From NCBI GenBank assembly GCA_021733985.1, contig JAIPJT010000001.1, positions 92,981 through 127,915 of the forward strand: a stretch of DNA of 34,935 nucleotides, written 5' to 3'. The translations under genes and the position numbers were made by a program. Below are positions 26,077-34,238 of the stretch, one piece after another. How positions within the stretch are numbered: position 1 is the first letter of the stretch; every line of letters begins with the position of its first letter. Below the pieces are notes generated by a model. It saw nothing but the letters and a program-made list of their open reading frames with translations, made no database searches and was not told where the DNA came from. The stretch comes from Victivallales bacterium (GTDB taxonomy: Bacteria > Verrucomicrobiota > Lentisphaeria > Victivallales > GWF2-38-69).

Positions 26077-26738
26077 AAACTACCTTCTAAAATTTTGTTG
26101 TACCAGGGATAATTCAGTGACTGCAATAAAGCAGACATCCAATAGAAGCTGGAAGAAAAAGTTTCCTACTCTACAGCCTAATTTCTGCGTTTTTTTTGTT
26201 TTTCCGAAAAGCCTCATACATCCTTATGCATCACTCAATGCCGTTGAATTTAGGCAAAATTATTGATTTTGCCGCGTTCACTCCACCACGAATTCTGTAT
26301 TCTGTGGAGGGAATCAATCCTTCTGTGTCGGCCATAGTACAGCAACTTCTGTACGACGGCTGATGATTCCGAAAGCATAATCCTTAATTCAATGACATTG
26401 ATGCATCACTTAAAAAAAACAAAATTTAAAACCTTATGCATATTCAGCAGAGTTAGACCCTTTTTGTGTAACATCTAATCAATCAGCAACTGCCAATAAA
26501 ATAAATTAAAATTATTGGTTAATTAAAATAGCATGAGGTAAATAAAATTCATTTATTTAAATAAAAATTTACTATTTTTATTAAAAAGAAATATGCTATT
26601 TATAAATTTAGTGTTAATTTATTAACTATATAAAGTTTACAGCTAAAAACTAAACCGGAGACACTAAACAAGTTACCTAATTTATTAAAGCTTTACGTAA
26701 CTACTGTAATAACAAGTATTATCTAAAAAGATACACCT
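26077..26738. other. 662-base gap before ptsH
   Basis: From 26077 to about 26200 nothing was recognised. At 26226-26406 lies the structured palindromic element listed separately. From 26411 to 26738 the DNA is extremely AT-rich and should contain the ptsH promoter. A TATTAT about 20 bases before the ptsH ATG, with a poor TTACGT 18 bases upstream of it, is the nearest candidate. Confidence 0.6.
26226..26406. repeat. Structured palindromic element, possible foldback repeat or ncRNA
   Basis: The ends pair: ATGCAT (26226-26231) with ATGCAT (26401-26406), and CAATGCCGTTGAATT (26236-26250) with 26386-26400 at 13 of 15 positions, leaving a 4-base bulge. Inside are GGCAAAAT/ATTTTGCC (26253-26273), CTCCAC/GTGGAG with GAAT/ATTC (26281-26309), and a compound stem: GGAATCA/TGATTCC (26310-26316, 26364-26370), TCGGCC/GGCTGA (26328-26333, 26358-26363) and GTACAG/CTGTAC (26337-26354). 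All stems nest without conflict into a multibranched fold. It looks richer in G+C than its flanks. An imperfect direct repeat, TTCCGAAA(A)GC...ATCCTTA, is at 26202-26226 and 26367-26386. The minus strand also has one open frame through most of it. Confidence 0.6.
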
Positions 26739-27020
26739 ATGTCTAAATCCGCCACAATAGAAATAATTTTAAAAAATAAATTGGGACTGCATGCCAGGCC
26801 TGCATCAAATTTTGTAAAAAAAGCTTCTGAGTTCGAATCAGAAATCACAATAGAAAAAGAAGGAGAAACTGTAAACGGTAAGAGCCTAATCGAACTTCTT
26901 ATGCTTGCTGCAGAATATAATACAAAACTTAAAATAACCGCAAAAGGCCCGGACGCCTATCAGGCAATAGAAGCTATAGAAACGCTTATAAAAAATGACA
27001 AAGGTTTTAATAAACAATAG
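26739..27020 (+). CDS. ptsH: HPr phosphocarrier protein
   Basis: Carries phosphate from enzyme I to sugar-specific PTS enzymes or, in bacteria without sugar permeases, to regulatory proteins. 93 residues, normal for HPr. The active-site His18 is in GLHARPAS. Ser49 in VNGKSLIELL is at the place of the regulatory serine that HPr kinase/phosphorylase modifies, so carbon-regulation by HPr kinase is possible. No EII permease is in the window. Shine-Dalgarno is weak. ptsI follows 39 bases later on the same strand. Confidence 0.96.
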   Translation: MSKSATIEIILKNKLGLHARPASNFVKKASEFESEITIEKEGETVNGKSLIELLMLAAEYNTKLKITAKGPDAYQAIEAIETLIKNDKGFNKQ

Positions 27021-27059
27021 CCTCTTAAGTTATCAAAAAACATAAAGGTCTCTATAATA

Positions 27060-28841
27060 GTGAAAAGCTCAAAAGATGAAATAAAAATAAAAGGTATTGC
27101 AGCATCCCCCGGTATTGCTATAGGGACAGCATTAGTTATTGGTACCCGTCTTGCTCATGCTGAAAAAAGAAAAATATCAGCAGAAGAAGTGGAAAAAGAA
27201 ATAAACAAACTTGAGGCTGCATTAAACAAGACAAAAGAACAGATAAAAATAATACAAACTGAAGTCCACTCAAAACTTATGGACGATGAAGCGCATATAT
27301 TTGATGCACACCTACTCATTATCGACGACCATACCCTCATAAACAGCGTTAAAGAATTAATAAAAAAAGAAAAGGTTAATGCCGATTATGCTTTTCACAA
27401 AAAAACACAGCATTATATCTCGACCATAAACAAAATTAAAGATTCATATATAAGCGAACGCGCCTCAGATATTAAAGATGTAGCTTCAAGAGTTATTGCA
27501 AACATAAACAACCAGGAGATTGAAACACTTAAACACCTTCCCGGACAGCGGATAATAATTACCCAGGAAATAACTCCTTCCGATACAATATCAATGGATA
27601 AAGATAATGTTCAGGCTTTCGCTACCGAATCCGGCAGCAGAACTTCACACGCAGCTATTATGGCAAGATCAATGAAAATTCCGGCTGCAGTGGCTTTAAA
27701 ATCAATGACACATTATGTTAACAGCGGCGATGTTATTATAGTTGACGGTTACACCGGTACCATTGTTATCAATCCTACTCCGGGTTCACTTAATGCCTAT
27801 ATCCAAAAGGAAGCATACGAAGGCAATCTAATAAAAAACCTTATAAGCGAAAGTAGCCTGAGGCCGGAGACAATCGACGGATTCAGGTTTCAACTGGCTG
27901 CCAATATTGAATTTTTATCTGATGTAGAAGATGCTAAAAAATACTGTGCAGCCGGTATTGGTTTATACAGAACAGAATATCTGTATATCAACAGTAAAAC
28001 CCTGCCTAACGAAAATGAGCAGGTTGAAAACTATAAGACTGTAGCAAAACATTTTAAAGAAAAACATGTTATAATCAGAACTGTAGATTTGGGTGGAGAC
28101 AAACTTAAAGACATATTAAATCTCCAACCTGAAGATAATCCTTTTCTCGGCTATAGAGCTATCAGGCTTTGTCTTGGATTCCCACCTTTATTTCAAACTC
28201 AGCTTAGAGCACTGCTGAGAGCAAGTATTTATAAAAATGTAAAGATCATGTTCCCTATGATATGCAGTGTAAGTGAAGTAGTAAAAGCCCTTGAACTCCT
28301 TGAAGCAGCTAAAGAAGAGTTAAAAGAAAAAGATATACCTTTTGATAAAAATATAGAAGTCGGTATAATGCTCGAAACACCTTCTGCAGCCATAATAGCA
28401 GACAAACTGGCCCCTTATGTAGATTTTTTCAGTATCGGAACAAACGACCTTATACAATATACACTTGCAGTAGACAGAAACAGCGAAAAAGTTGCTTACC
28501 TTTATCAGCCTGCACATCCAGCAATACTGCGATTGCTCAAAAATATTACAGAAACAGCGAAAAAACATAATATATGGATAAGTTTATGCGGTGAAATGGC
28601 AAGTGACCCAATCTATACAGTATTTCTTGTCGGACTCGGTATACATGAATTGAGCATGAGCCCTATATCAATGGGTGCTGTCAGGAGAATTATCAGAAAG
28701 ATGAAACTGTATGAAGCAGAAGATATAATGGAAAAATCCCTGAAATGTTCCACTGCAGACGAAACTATTAAGCTTTCTTTAAATTACTTAAGGAAGATTG
28801 ATCCTGATATTTTAAATTTAACTTCTATAGGAGACTTATAA
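27060..28841 (+). CDS. ptsI: PTS enzyme I (phosphoenolpyruvate-protein phosphotransferase)
   Basis: Moves phosphate from phosphoenolpyruvate to HPr. 593 residues, slightly longer than the usual 570-580. The N-terminal HPr-binding region is helical (about 40-160). The phosphorylated residue is His197 in SGSRTSHAAIMARSMKIPA. The C-terminal PEP-binding barrel has GLYRTEYLY, FPMICS, EVGIMLETPSAA, FFSIGTNDLIQYTLAVDR and LCGEMASDP. The start is GTG, chosen because KGIAASPGIAIG should come about 10 residues in. AAGG is 11 bases upstream. The stop overlaps the next start (TAATG). Substrate competition with pyruvate kinase is expected. Confidence 0.96.
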   Translation: MKSSKDEIKIKGIAASPGIAIGTALVIGTRLAHAEKRKISAEEVEKEINKLEAALNKTKEQIKIIQTEVHSKLMDDEAHIFDAHLLIIDDHTLINSVKELIKKEKVNADYAFHKKTQHYISTINKIKDSYISERASDIKDVASRVIANINNQEIETLKHLPGQRIIITQEITPSDTISMDKDNVQAFATESGSRTSHAAIMARSMKIPAAVALKSMTHYVNSGDVIIVDGYTGTIVINPTPGSLNAYIQKEAYEGNLIKNLISESSLRPETIDGFRFQLAANIEFLSDVEDAKKYCAAGIGLYRTEYLYINSKTLPNENEQVENYKTVAKHFKEKHVIIRTVDLGGDKLKDILNLQPEDNPFLGYRAIRLCLGFPPLFQTQLRALLRASIYKNVKIMFPMICSVSEVVKALELLEAAKEELKEKDIPFDKNIEVGIMLETPSAAIIADKLAPYVDFFSIGTNDLIQYTLAVDRNSEKVAYLYQPAHPAILRLLKNITETAKKHNIWISLCGEMASDPIYTVFLVGLGIHELSMSPISMGAVRRIIRKMKLYEAEDIMEKSLKCSTADETIKLSLNYLRKIDPDILNLTSIGDL

Positions 28842-29290
28842 TGGCTGATAACCGTCCTGGCTGGGACGAATACTTTATGAATATGGCAAAAGTAGCAGCA
28901 TCAAGAAGCAACTGTGTCAGGAGACATGTCGGTGCAGTAATAGTTAAAGACAGACAAGTTATATCCACTGGCTATAACGGAACGCCCCGTGGCATCACCA
29001 ACTGTAATGAAGGCGGATGCCCCAGATGTGCATCAAGTGCAAAAACCGGCGAAAACCTTGGAGAGTGCTTATGCTCTCATGCTGAGGAAAACTCCATTGT
29101 ACAGGCTGCATATCACGGGGTTGCTGTAAAAGATGCCACATTATACACAACATACTGCCCATGTCTGCTTTGTGCAAAAATGATAATCAATTCGGGTATA
29201 ACGGAAGTCGTTTATTTCGGGTCTTATAAATTTGATGATTTGACGAAAAAGCTTTTCAGCCAGGCTGAAATAAAATTCAGGACAGTCTAA
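28841..29290 (+). CDS. dCMP deaminase (ComEB-like)
   Basis: Zinc deaminase converting dCMP to dUMP for thymidylate synthesis. 149 residues. Zinc and catalytic positions are His80 and Glu82 (SHAEENSIV) and Cys108 and Cys111 (CPCLLC). The NGTPRG loop (46-51) and the cysteine-rich CNEGGCPRC...CLC stretch (55-78) are typical of the dCMP deaminase and ComE operon protein 2 family. AGGAG lies about 7 bases upstream, and the ATG overlaps the ptsI stop, so it is co-translated with the PTS genes, an uncommon pairing. With cdd at the left edge, the cell has both nucleoside and nucleotide deamination routes. Confidence 0.92.
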   Translation: MADNRPGWDEYFMNMAKVAASRSNCVRRHVGAVIVKDRQVISTGYNGTPRGITNCNEGGCPRCASSAKTGENLGECLCSHAEENSIVQAAYHGVAVKDATLYTTYCPCLLCAKMIINSGITEVVYFGSYKFDDLTKKLFSQAEIKFRTV

Positions 29291-29332
29291 AAAAAATAGT
29301 TTTATCAAGCATGGGTTCCAAAACACAAAGGT

Positions 29333-30424
29333 CTAACCTAAAATACCGTTATCGCTGCTAAGGTAAACTCCTTTTAGGTTCATTTTAAGAGCCTCTGGGT
29401 TTGAAGCATGTGTTAACGCTTCTTCTTCAGTAATAGTCCCCTCCTTCACAAGACTGATCAGAGACTGGTTAAATGACTGCATCCCTTCAGATTTACCTTT
29501 TTCTATAGCATTATTCAGTTTGTCCAGCCTGTCTTCGATAAGTAGAGCTTTTATAAGCGAATTATTCTGCAATATTTCAACAGCCGGAATAAGTTTTCCA
29601 CCTTTCCCTTTGACCAGTCGCTGGGTGATTATTGCTATTAGATTATTGGCCAGAGCATGCCGTATACTCTGGTGTTCATCGGCCGGATATAAATTAAGAA
29701 GCCTGCCGATAGCCTGTGAGGAATTAGTTGTATGCAGAGTGCTCAAAACCAGATGACCTGTATCAGCGGCTCTGAATGCGCAGTCAAAACTTTCTTTATT
29801 TCTCATTTCTCCGACAAGAATAACATCGAGGTCCTGTCTCAGCGAGTGTATGAACGCGGAATTGAAAGAATTCGTGTCAAAACCTACTTCTCTCTGTTCG
29901 ATAAATGATTTATTATCTGTAAACTCATATTCAATCGGATCTTCTATCGTACCAATATGTTTTCTGTAATTATCATTAATATACTGAATCATAGAAGCTA
30001 CTGTTGTTGATTTGCCGCAACCGGTTGCTCCGGAAATAAATATTATACCTCTTTGTTTCTGTACAATCTTTTCAAGCTGCAGTGGCAGATTTAATTCTGT
30101 GAAATTCAGTATTTCTGATTTGACATATCTTATAGCCAGCGCGGGAGTATTTCTCTGTTTGTGGACATTAATCCGGAATCTCCCGCTTTCGTCATCATAA
30201 TATGATAAATCTGTATCTCCGGTCGAATCGAGTTCCTGTTTCATATTATCGGTCAAAATATCATCTACTATTTTCTGCAGGTCACTTTCACTAAAGCTTA
30301 AATCGCATTCAACCAATGAACCGTCTACCCTGAGGATAATATTTTTACCTGCAGAAATATGAATATCAGAAGCGTCATTCGTTATTGCAAATCTCAATAT
30401 ACGTTTTAAATTTTCATCCTTCAT
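29333..30424 (-). CDS. pilT: PilT-like twitching/retraction ATPase
   Basis: Hexameric secretion ATPase of the PilT family that depolymerises type IV pili. 363 residues, close to the usual 345-370. The N-terminal PAS-like domain ends near 100. Walker A is SGATGCGKST (131-140). The Asp box EDPIEYEF and the His box STLHTTNSS are present. A C-terminal helix follows. No pilB, pilC or pilin genes are nearby, so it may be an orphan or serve a pilus encoded elsewhere. The ATG overlaps the stop of the secreted hypothetical gene upstream (TAATG), so the two are translationally coupled. It is convergent with the dCMP deaminase gene. Confidence 0.92.
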   Translation of the reverse strand: MKDENLKRILRFAITNDASDIHISAGKNIILRVDGSLVECDLSFSESDLQKIVDDILTDNMKQELDSTGDTDLSYYDDESGRFRINVHKQRNTPALAIRYVKSEILNFTELNLPLQLEKIVQKQRGIIFISGATGCGKSTTVASMIQYINDNYRKHIGTIEDPIEYEFTDNKSFIEQREVGFDTNSFNSAFIHSLRQDLDVILVGEMRNKESFDCAFRAADTGHLVLSTLHTTNSSQAIGRLLNLYPADEHQSIRHALANNLIAIITQRLVKGKGGKLIPAVEILQNNSLIKALLIEDRLDKLNNAIEKGKSEGMQSFNQSLISLVKEGTITEEEALTHASNPEALKMNLKGVYLSSDNGILG

Positions 30425-31080
30425 TACTGTTTCTTTTCATTTAACAGTTTTTGTTTTGCTTTTTTGAGGAGAAGTTGTTTTGCTATATCTATTCCAGCAT
30501 AGCATTCTAAATTTTCACCCTTATTAACTACTGTTTTATTCAATGGATATACACCGCCAGCCCAGCTTGAACCTGTATCGCCTAACTCCTGTCCATATAA
30601 AAGTATCTTCCCTTTATATACCTGTTTACCGTTAGGAAAAATACGCCAGCATTTACCCTCGGTTCCCTGCTGGAGTGTATCACCTCCCTGAAACTGAATG
30701 TCTATAGCTCTTTTCTCGACCAGCATATCGATTTCGTTCTGTAATTTCAGCATTTCATCGCTTAGTTTTTTCCCTTTCTCCTCCTTTTTTTTCTGTGCCG
30801 CAATCCAATTATGGTGTTCTGTATCAAACTTTCCTGCTGCAGTCTTGTTGTACTTATACTTTTTACGCAGTTTCTCGGACAGTTCCTTAAAATTTATAAA
30901 AGTCAAGCAGTCAAAACCGTTATCATTCATATAATTTATAACGATTCCGTTAACTTTAGTGTCGAAAACTTTTGCATCAGGATATGTGCGACCATCTTTA
31001 GTTTTGACAGTTAAAGCGTTCAGATGTGTTACAGCCAGCATAAAAGTTCCAAGTAAAATGAAGAATTTCGCTTTATTCAT
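30424..31080 (-). CDS. Secreted protein of unknown function, coupled to pilT
   Basis: 218 residues from the ATG at 31080. AAGGTGG lies 8 bases upstream, and the product begins with a clear signal peptide (MNKAKFFILLGTFMLAVTH, cleavage after about residue 22). A longer frame adding 23 residues upstream lacks these features. The mature N-terminus reads VKTKDGRTYPDAKVF and then KELSEKLRKKYKY. This short module is frequent in proteins of the Verrucomicrobia/Lentisphaerae group, from memory. A lysine-rich coiled-coil stretch (about 88-125) follows, then a C-terminal domain with WRIFPNGKQVYKGKILL and a lysine-rich end. Function unknown. Coupling to pilT suggests a periplasmic or envelope role. Confidence 0.75.
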   Translation of the reverse strand: MNKAKFFILLGTFMLAVTHLNALTVKTKDGRTYPDAKVFDTKVNGIVINYMNDNGFDCLTFINFKELSEKLRKKYKYNKTAAGKFDTEHHNWIAAQKKKEEKGKKLSDEMLKLQNEIDMLVEKRAIDIQFQGGDTLQQGTEGKCWRIFPNGKQVYKGKILLYGQELGDTGSSWAGGVYPLNKTVVNKGENLECYAGIDIAKQLLLKKAKQKLLNEKKQ

Positions 31081-31145
31081 ATATAAGCCACCTTTCTTTA
31101 TTATGTATATAATAGCATTTTTAAACGCGCATACAAATTTACACG

Positions 31146-32267
31146 TCAATACAAACAGGCAGCCGGAACAAATGATATTGCAAAAAAGAAAACCAGTATG
31201 CCAAAACTGTTAATAGACGTGTAAACTGCCGATATATTACTAGCACTATTTATTTTTATTTGTTTTAAAACAGCAAATACAGCAGTCATTATTCCGAAAA
31301 TCAGCCCTGAAACAGAATAGAGAAGCTGTTTATCCGTTATAAAAGACCAGCCGTAAACCAGTAAACTAAAAGAAACTAAAACGAGAACCACTGCCAATGG
31401 TTTTACAATGTTCTTAGAAAGGTTTCTGTTCCTAATAAACTTAAAACAGCCGTCAATACATTTCCTTTTAAAACAGAAAAACCTTGCAATGATATTTTTC
31501 TTTCCGGAATGAGGGAATAAAAATATTTTTGAGTAAGCCGGAGCCATCCATATAAAAAGCGAAGGGGCAAATAGCTCCATAAAGTCAAGGCGAGTGCCTT
31601 CTCCTTTCAAGGCTTCAGGCAGAAATATAATAAGACACATTATAAAAAGTGCCAGCACATATATTCTCGGTTTAAATCTCTCCAGAAATTCAAGCAGTTT
31701 AAGCAGTTTAAACCTTTTATACCTAATATAATAAGCAATTCCAACAGCAATAAGTCCAAATCCCAAACCTGCGGTTACATCGCTCAGATAATGTGCATTT
31801 TTATATGTCCTAACAAAGCCGACAGCCGGAGCCGCAATAAACATTGGAGTAACAGGGGGATATTCAACTGCCGCTGCTCCAAAAAATGCACTTGTGGTAG
31901 CCGTATCACCGCTTGGGAAAGAAACATTGTTGCTTCCATTCGGCCTTTCTCTCTGAACAGTAGGCTTTAAACTCCATACAATGACTGCCATTATTAACAT
32001 CGATAAAGCTATATTGAATGCAGTTTTCCGCAACCCTTTAGCAGCAATTACAACAATTATTATCGCAATCATATCGCCCTTACCTAAAGTTGCTATTAAA
32101 TCGACAAAATAATCAAAAGCCGGAATTCTGTTTCTCTGAAAAAAACAGTTCTGAATGAAATCTTTGTACACATAATCCCATGGATGCAAAATTAAGGCGA
32201 GGACCAGAAAGGCTATTCCAATTATGATGAAAACAGCGGGGCGGACAATATTGTTTTTTTTACTCAT
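31146..32267 (-). CDS. PAP2-family membrane phosphatase with C-terminal membrane extension
   Basis: 373 residues. Hydrophobic segments throughout, with the PAP2 signature in the first half: KPTVQRERP (Lys101, Arg108), FPSGD (117-121) and RTYKNAHYLSD (Arg153, His159, Asp163). The middle motif is PSGD instead of PSGH, so the His that normally protonates the leaving group is Asp121. The remaining catalytic Arg and the nucleophile His are kept. Residues about 195-373 form five or more further membrane segments with no family that I recognise. It probably dephosphorylates a lipid phosphate or isoprenyl diphosphate at the membrane. A relic precedes it on the same strand, and the secreted hypothetical gene lies 65 bases downstream. 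Confidence 0.82.
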   Translation of the reverse strand: MSKKNNIVRPAVFIIIGIAFLVLALILHPWDYVYKDFIQNCFFQRNRIPAFDYFVDLIATLGKGDMIAIIIVVIAAKGLRKTAFNIALSMLIMAVIVWSLKPTVQRERPNGSNNVSFPSGDTATTSAFFGAAAVEYPPVTPMFIAAPAVGFVRTYKNAHYLSDVTAGLGFGLIAVGIAYYIRYKRFKLLKLLEFLERFKPRIYVLALFIMCLIIFLPEALKGEGTRLDFMELFAPSLFIWMAPAYSKIFLFPHSGKKNIIARFFCFKRKCIDGCFKFIRNRNLSKNIVKPLAVVLVLVSFSLLVYGWSFITDKQLLYSVSGLIFGIMTAVFAVLKQIKINSASNISAVYTSINSFGILVFFFAISFVPAACLY

Positions 32268-32285
32268 ATTGATTCCATTCGTTAT

Positions 32286-32462
32286 TTATATTAATATTTG
32301 TGCTATTGCGAATAATGCTGATCCGGCAGTCGTCTGGAGAACTGCTCCTACCACAAAATAAAATGTATGTTTATGACTGTAACATTAACCATAACCTTCT
32401 TCACGTCCCGGTTCAGCGCACCAGTTTCGGACAATACCCCTCCCCCCTGAAACAACAATCAT
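32286..32462 (-). pseudogene. Coding-like relic between proS and the PAP2 gene
   Basis: A minus-strand frame of 58 codons starts with ATG at 32462 and ends at 32286, broken by one TAA after 25 codons. The first part reads MIVVSGGRGIVRNWC, the second SHKHTFYFVVGAVLQTTAG and a hydrophobic end. The VVSGGRG start recalls a glycine-rich loop (as in electron-transfer flavoprotein alpha), but the rest does not fit. The sense of coding comes from residue mix only. It may be a degraded gene fragment. Confidence 0.3.
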
Positions 32463-32507
32463 TATATCAGAGCAAATTGACTATTTAAATTTAATGATAA
32501 AACAAAT

Positions 32508-34238
32508 TTATAAACGATATTTTTCAAATTCGGATTTAATCTTATTTTTAACTGTTTTTATCAGGTTTCCATCAACCGGAAGCAGTTCACCGTCTCTGCA
32601 GCCACGTCTTTTAAATTCAATTTTGCCCTCTTTTAAAGTTTTAGGAGAAACTATAATCCTAAACGGCACACCTATCAGATCTGCATCATTAAACATAAAA
32701 CCGGCTTTTTCGCCACGGTCATCAAAAAGTACATCAATTCCGGCTTCCTTTAATTTTTCATAAAGGTTATCCGCATTATTTCTCACATCATCCTTTTTAT
32801 AGTTCAGGGCACACAGATGAAGTTCATACGGAGCTATGGAAACCGGCCATACAGGGCCGAAATGATCATGGGACTGTTCAATAACAGCAGCCATAGCTCT
32901 GCCGATACCTATGCCGTAACACCCCATCACCATCGGATGAGATTTTCCGTTTTTATCAAGAAAATTACACCCCATTGGCAAAGAATATTTTGTTCCCAGC
33001 TGAAAGATATTGCCAACCTCTATTCCTTTATATTCTCTTAGCGGAGTTCCTGTAACAGGACAGACATCCCCTTCCCTGACTGTGCTTATATCGACAATTT
33101 CAGCATCTGGAAGGTCTCTTTGCAGATTAAAATTTTTATAGTGGTAATTTTCCTTATTTGCACCGACAACCAAATTAGCCGTTCCTTCAACAGAGGGATC
33201 AACCACTATCCTTACTTTTTTATGGTCAAGTGCGAGGGGAGATGCATAGCCGGGATGAGCACCGACAGATTTAATCTTTTCATCATCCGCAAAATTCAAT
33301 ACAGAAGCACCTAAATGATTTTTAAGTTTAGTTTCATTTACTTCGAAATCTCCTCTGATCATAACAAAAATCAGTTCTTCTTTTTCGTTGACATAAAACA
33401 CAGCTTTCCCTGTATTCTTACGGCCAACTCCCAGGTATTCAGAGACTTCTTCTATTGTTTCTTTTCCGGGTGTGCTGACAATTTCGAGTTCGAGTGGAGT
33501 GCCCCCTTCAAAATCATACTCAGCAACAGCTATCTCCCTGTTAGCTCTGTAAGATTTATCTTCCGACATAAAAACTGTATCTTCTCCGGATTCTGTTATG
33601 GCCATAAATTCATGAGCAACAGCACCTCCCATCATTCCGGAATCAGATTTTATTGAAACAACTTCATTCATGCCGAGGCGATTAAAAATCCTTACATAAG
33701 CATCATATACTTCCTGATAATAATCATTGAGTGATTCCTGATTTTCATGAAATGAGTAAGCATCCTTCATTGTAAATTCTCTTACACGTATCATTCCGCC
33801 TCTTGGTCTTGCTTCGTCTCTGTATTTTGTCTGTATCTGATATACCATAAAGGGGAGCTGTTTATAACTGTTTACTTCTGACCGGACAAGATGCACTACC
33901 GCCTCTTCATGAGTCATTGCAAGAAGCATTTCCTTATCATTTCTATCTTTAAAACGGAGGAGTTCGTCATGAATCTGCTCATATCTCCCTGATTCTTTCC
34001 ATAATTCGGCCGGCAGTGATACAGGCATGAGAATCTCCTGTCCGTGAATACTATTCATTTCTTCCCGAATTATCTTTTCAATTTTTTCAGCAATTTTTTT
34101 CCCCAAAGGCAGCAACGAATAAACTCCTGCGGAAACCGGCCTGATATAACCACCCCTTATCAGGAATTTGTGGCTTGTTATTTTTGCATCTTTGGGATCT
34201 TCTTTTATTCGCTTGCCAATCAGTTCAGTCATTCTCAT
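32508..34238 (-). CDS. proS: Prolyl-tRNA synthetase, bacterial type
   Basis: Charges tRNA-Pro. 576 residues, the long bacterial form. The class II catalytic core is at the N-terminus: GGYIRPVSAGVYSLLPLG, TSHKFLIRGG and motif 2 RDEARPRGGMIRVREF (about 142-157). A 170-residue insertion (about 230-400) corresponds to the editing domain that removes misacylated Ala. Motif 3 lies in MVMGCYGIGIGRAMAA. The anticodon-binding domain follows with PYELHLCALNYKKDDV and VLFDDRGEKAGFMFND. The first of two nearby ATG codons is used, with AGG 11 bases upstream; the second (two codons on) is possible. Identity is certain. Confidence 0.97.
   Translation of the reverse strand: MRMTELIGKRIKEDPKDAKITSHKFLIRGGYIRPVSAGVYSLLPLGKKIAEKIEKIIREEMNSIHGQEILMPVSLPAELWKESGRYEQIHDELLRFKDRNDKEMLLAMTHEEAVVHLVRSEVNSYKQLPFMVYQIQTKYRDEARPRGGMIRVREFTMKDAYSFHENQESLNDYYQEVYDAYVRIFNRLGMNEVVSIKSDSGMMGGAVAHEFMAITESGEDTVFMSEDKSYRANREIAVAEYDFEGGTPLELEIVSTPGKETIEEVSEYLGVGRKNTGKAVFYVNEKEELIFVMIRGDFEVNETKLKNHLGASVLNFADDEKIKSVGAHPGYASPLALDHKKVRIVVDPSVEGTANLVVGANKENYHYKNFNLQRDLPDAEIVDISTVREGDVCPVTGTPLREYKGIEVGNIFQLGTKYSLPMGCNFLDKNGKSHPMVMGCYGIGIGRAMAAVIEQSHDHFGPVWPVSIAPYELHLCALNYKKDDVRNNADNLYEKLKEAGIDVLFDDRGEKAGFMFNDADLIGVPFRIIVSPKTLKEGKIEFKRRGCRDGELLPVDGNLIKTVKNKIKSEFEKYRL

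Noticed and set aside
26231-26335. 34-codon minus-strand frame inside the palindromic element as a gene
   Set aside because: It starts without a ribosome binding site, and the base-paired structure explains the sequence as well. It is kept only as a remark in the element's entry.
28841-29290. Competence role (ComEB) for the dCMP deaminase
   Set aside because: No other competence gene is nearby, and the ComE name in this family reflects operon history rather than function.
31081-31149. N-terminal extension of the secreted protein upstream of pilT
   Set aside because: The downstream ATG has AAGGTGG 8 bases upstream and begins a clear signal peptide; the extension would bury it.
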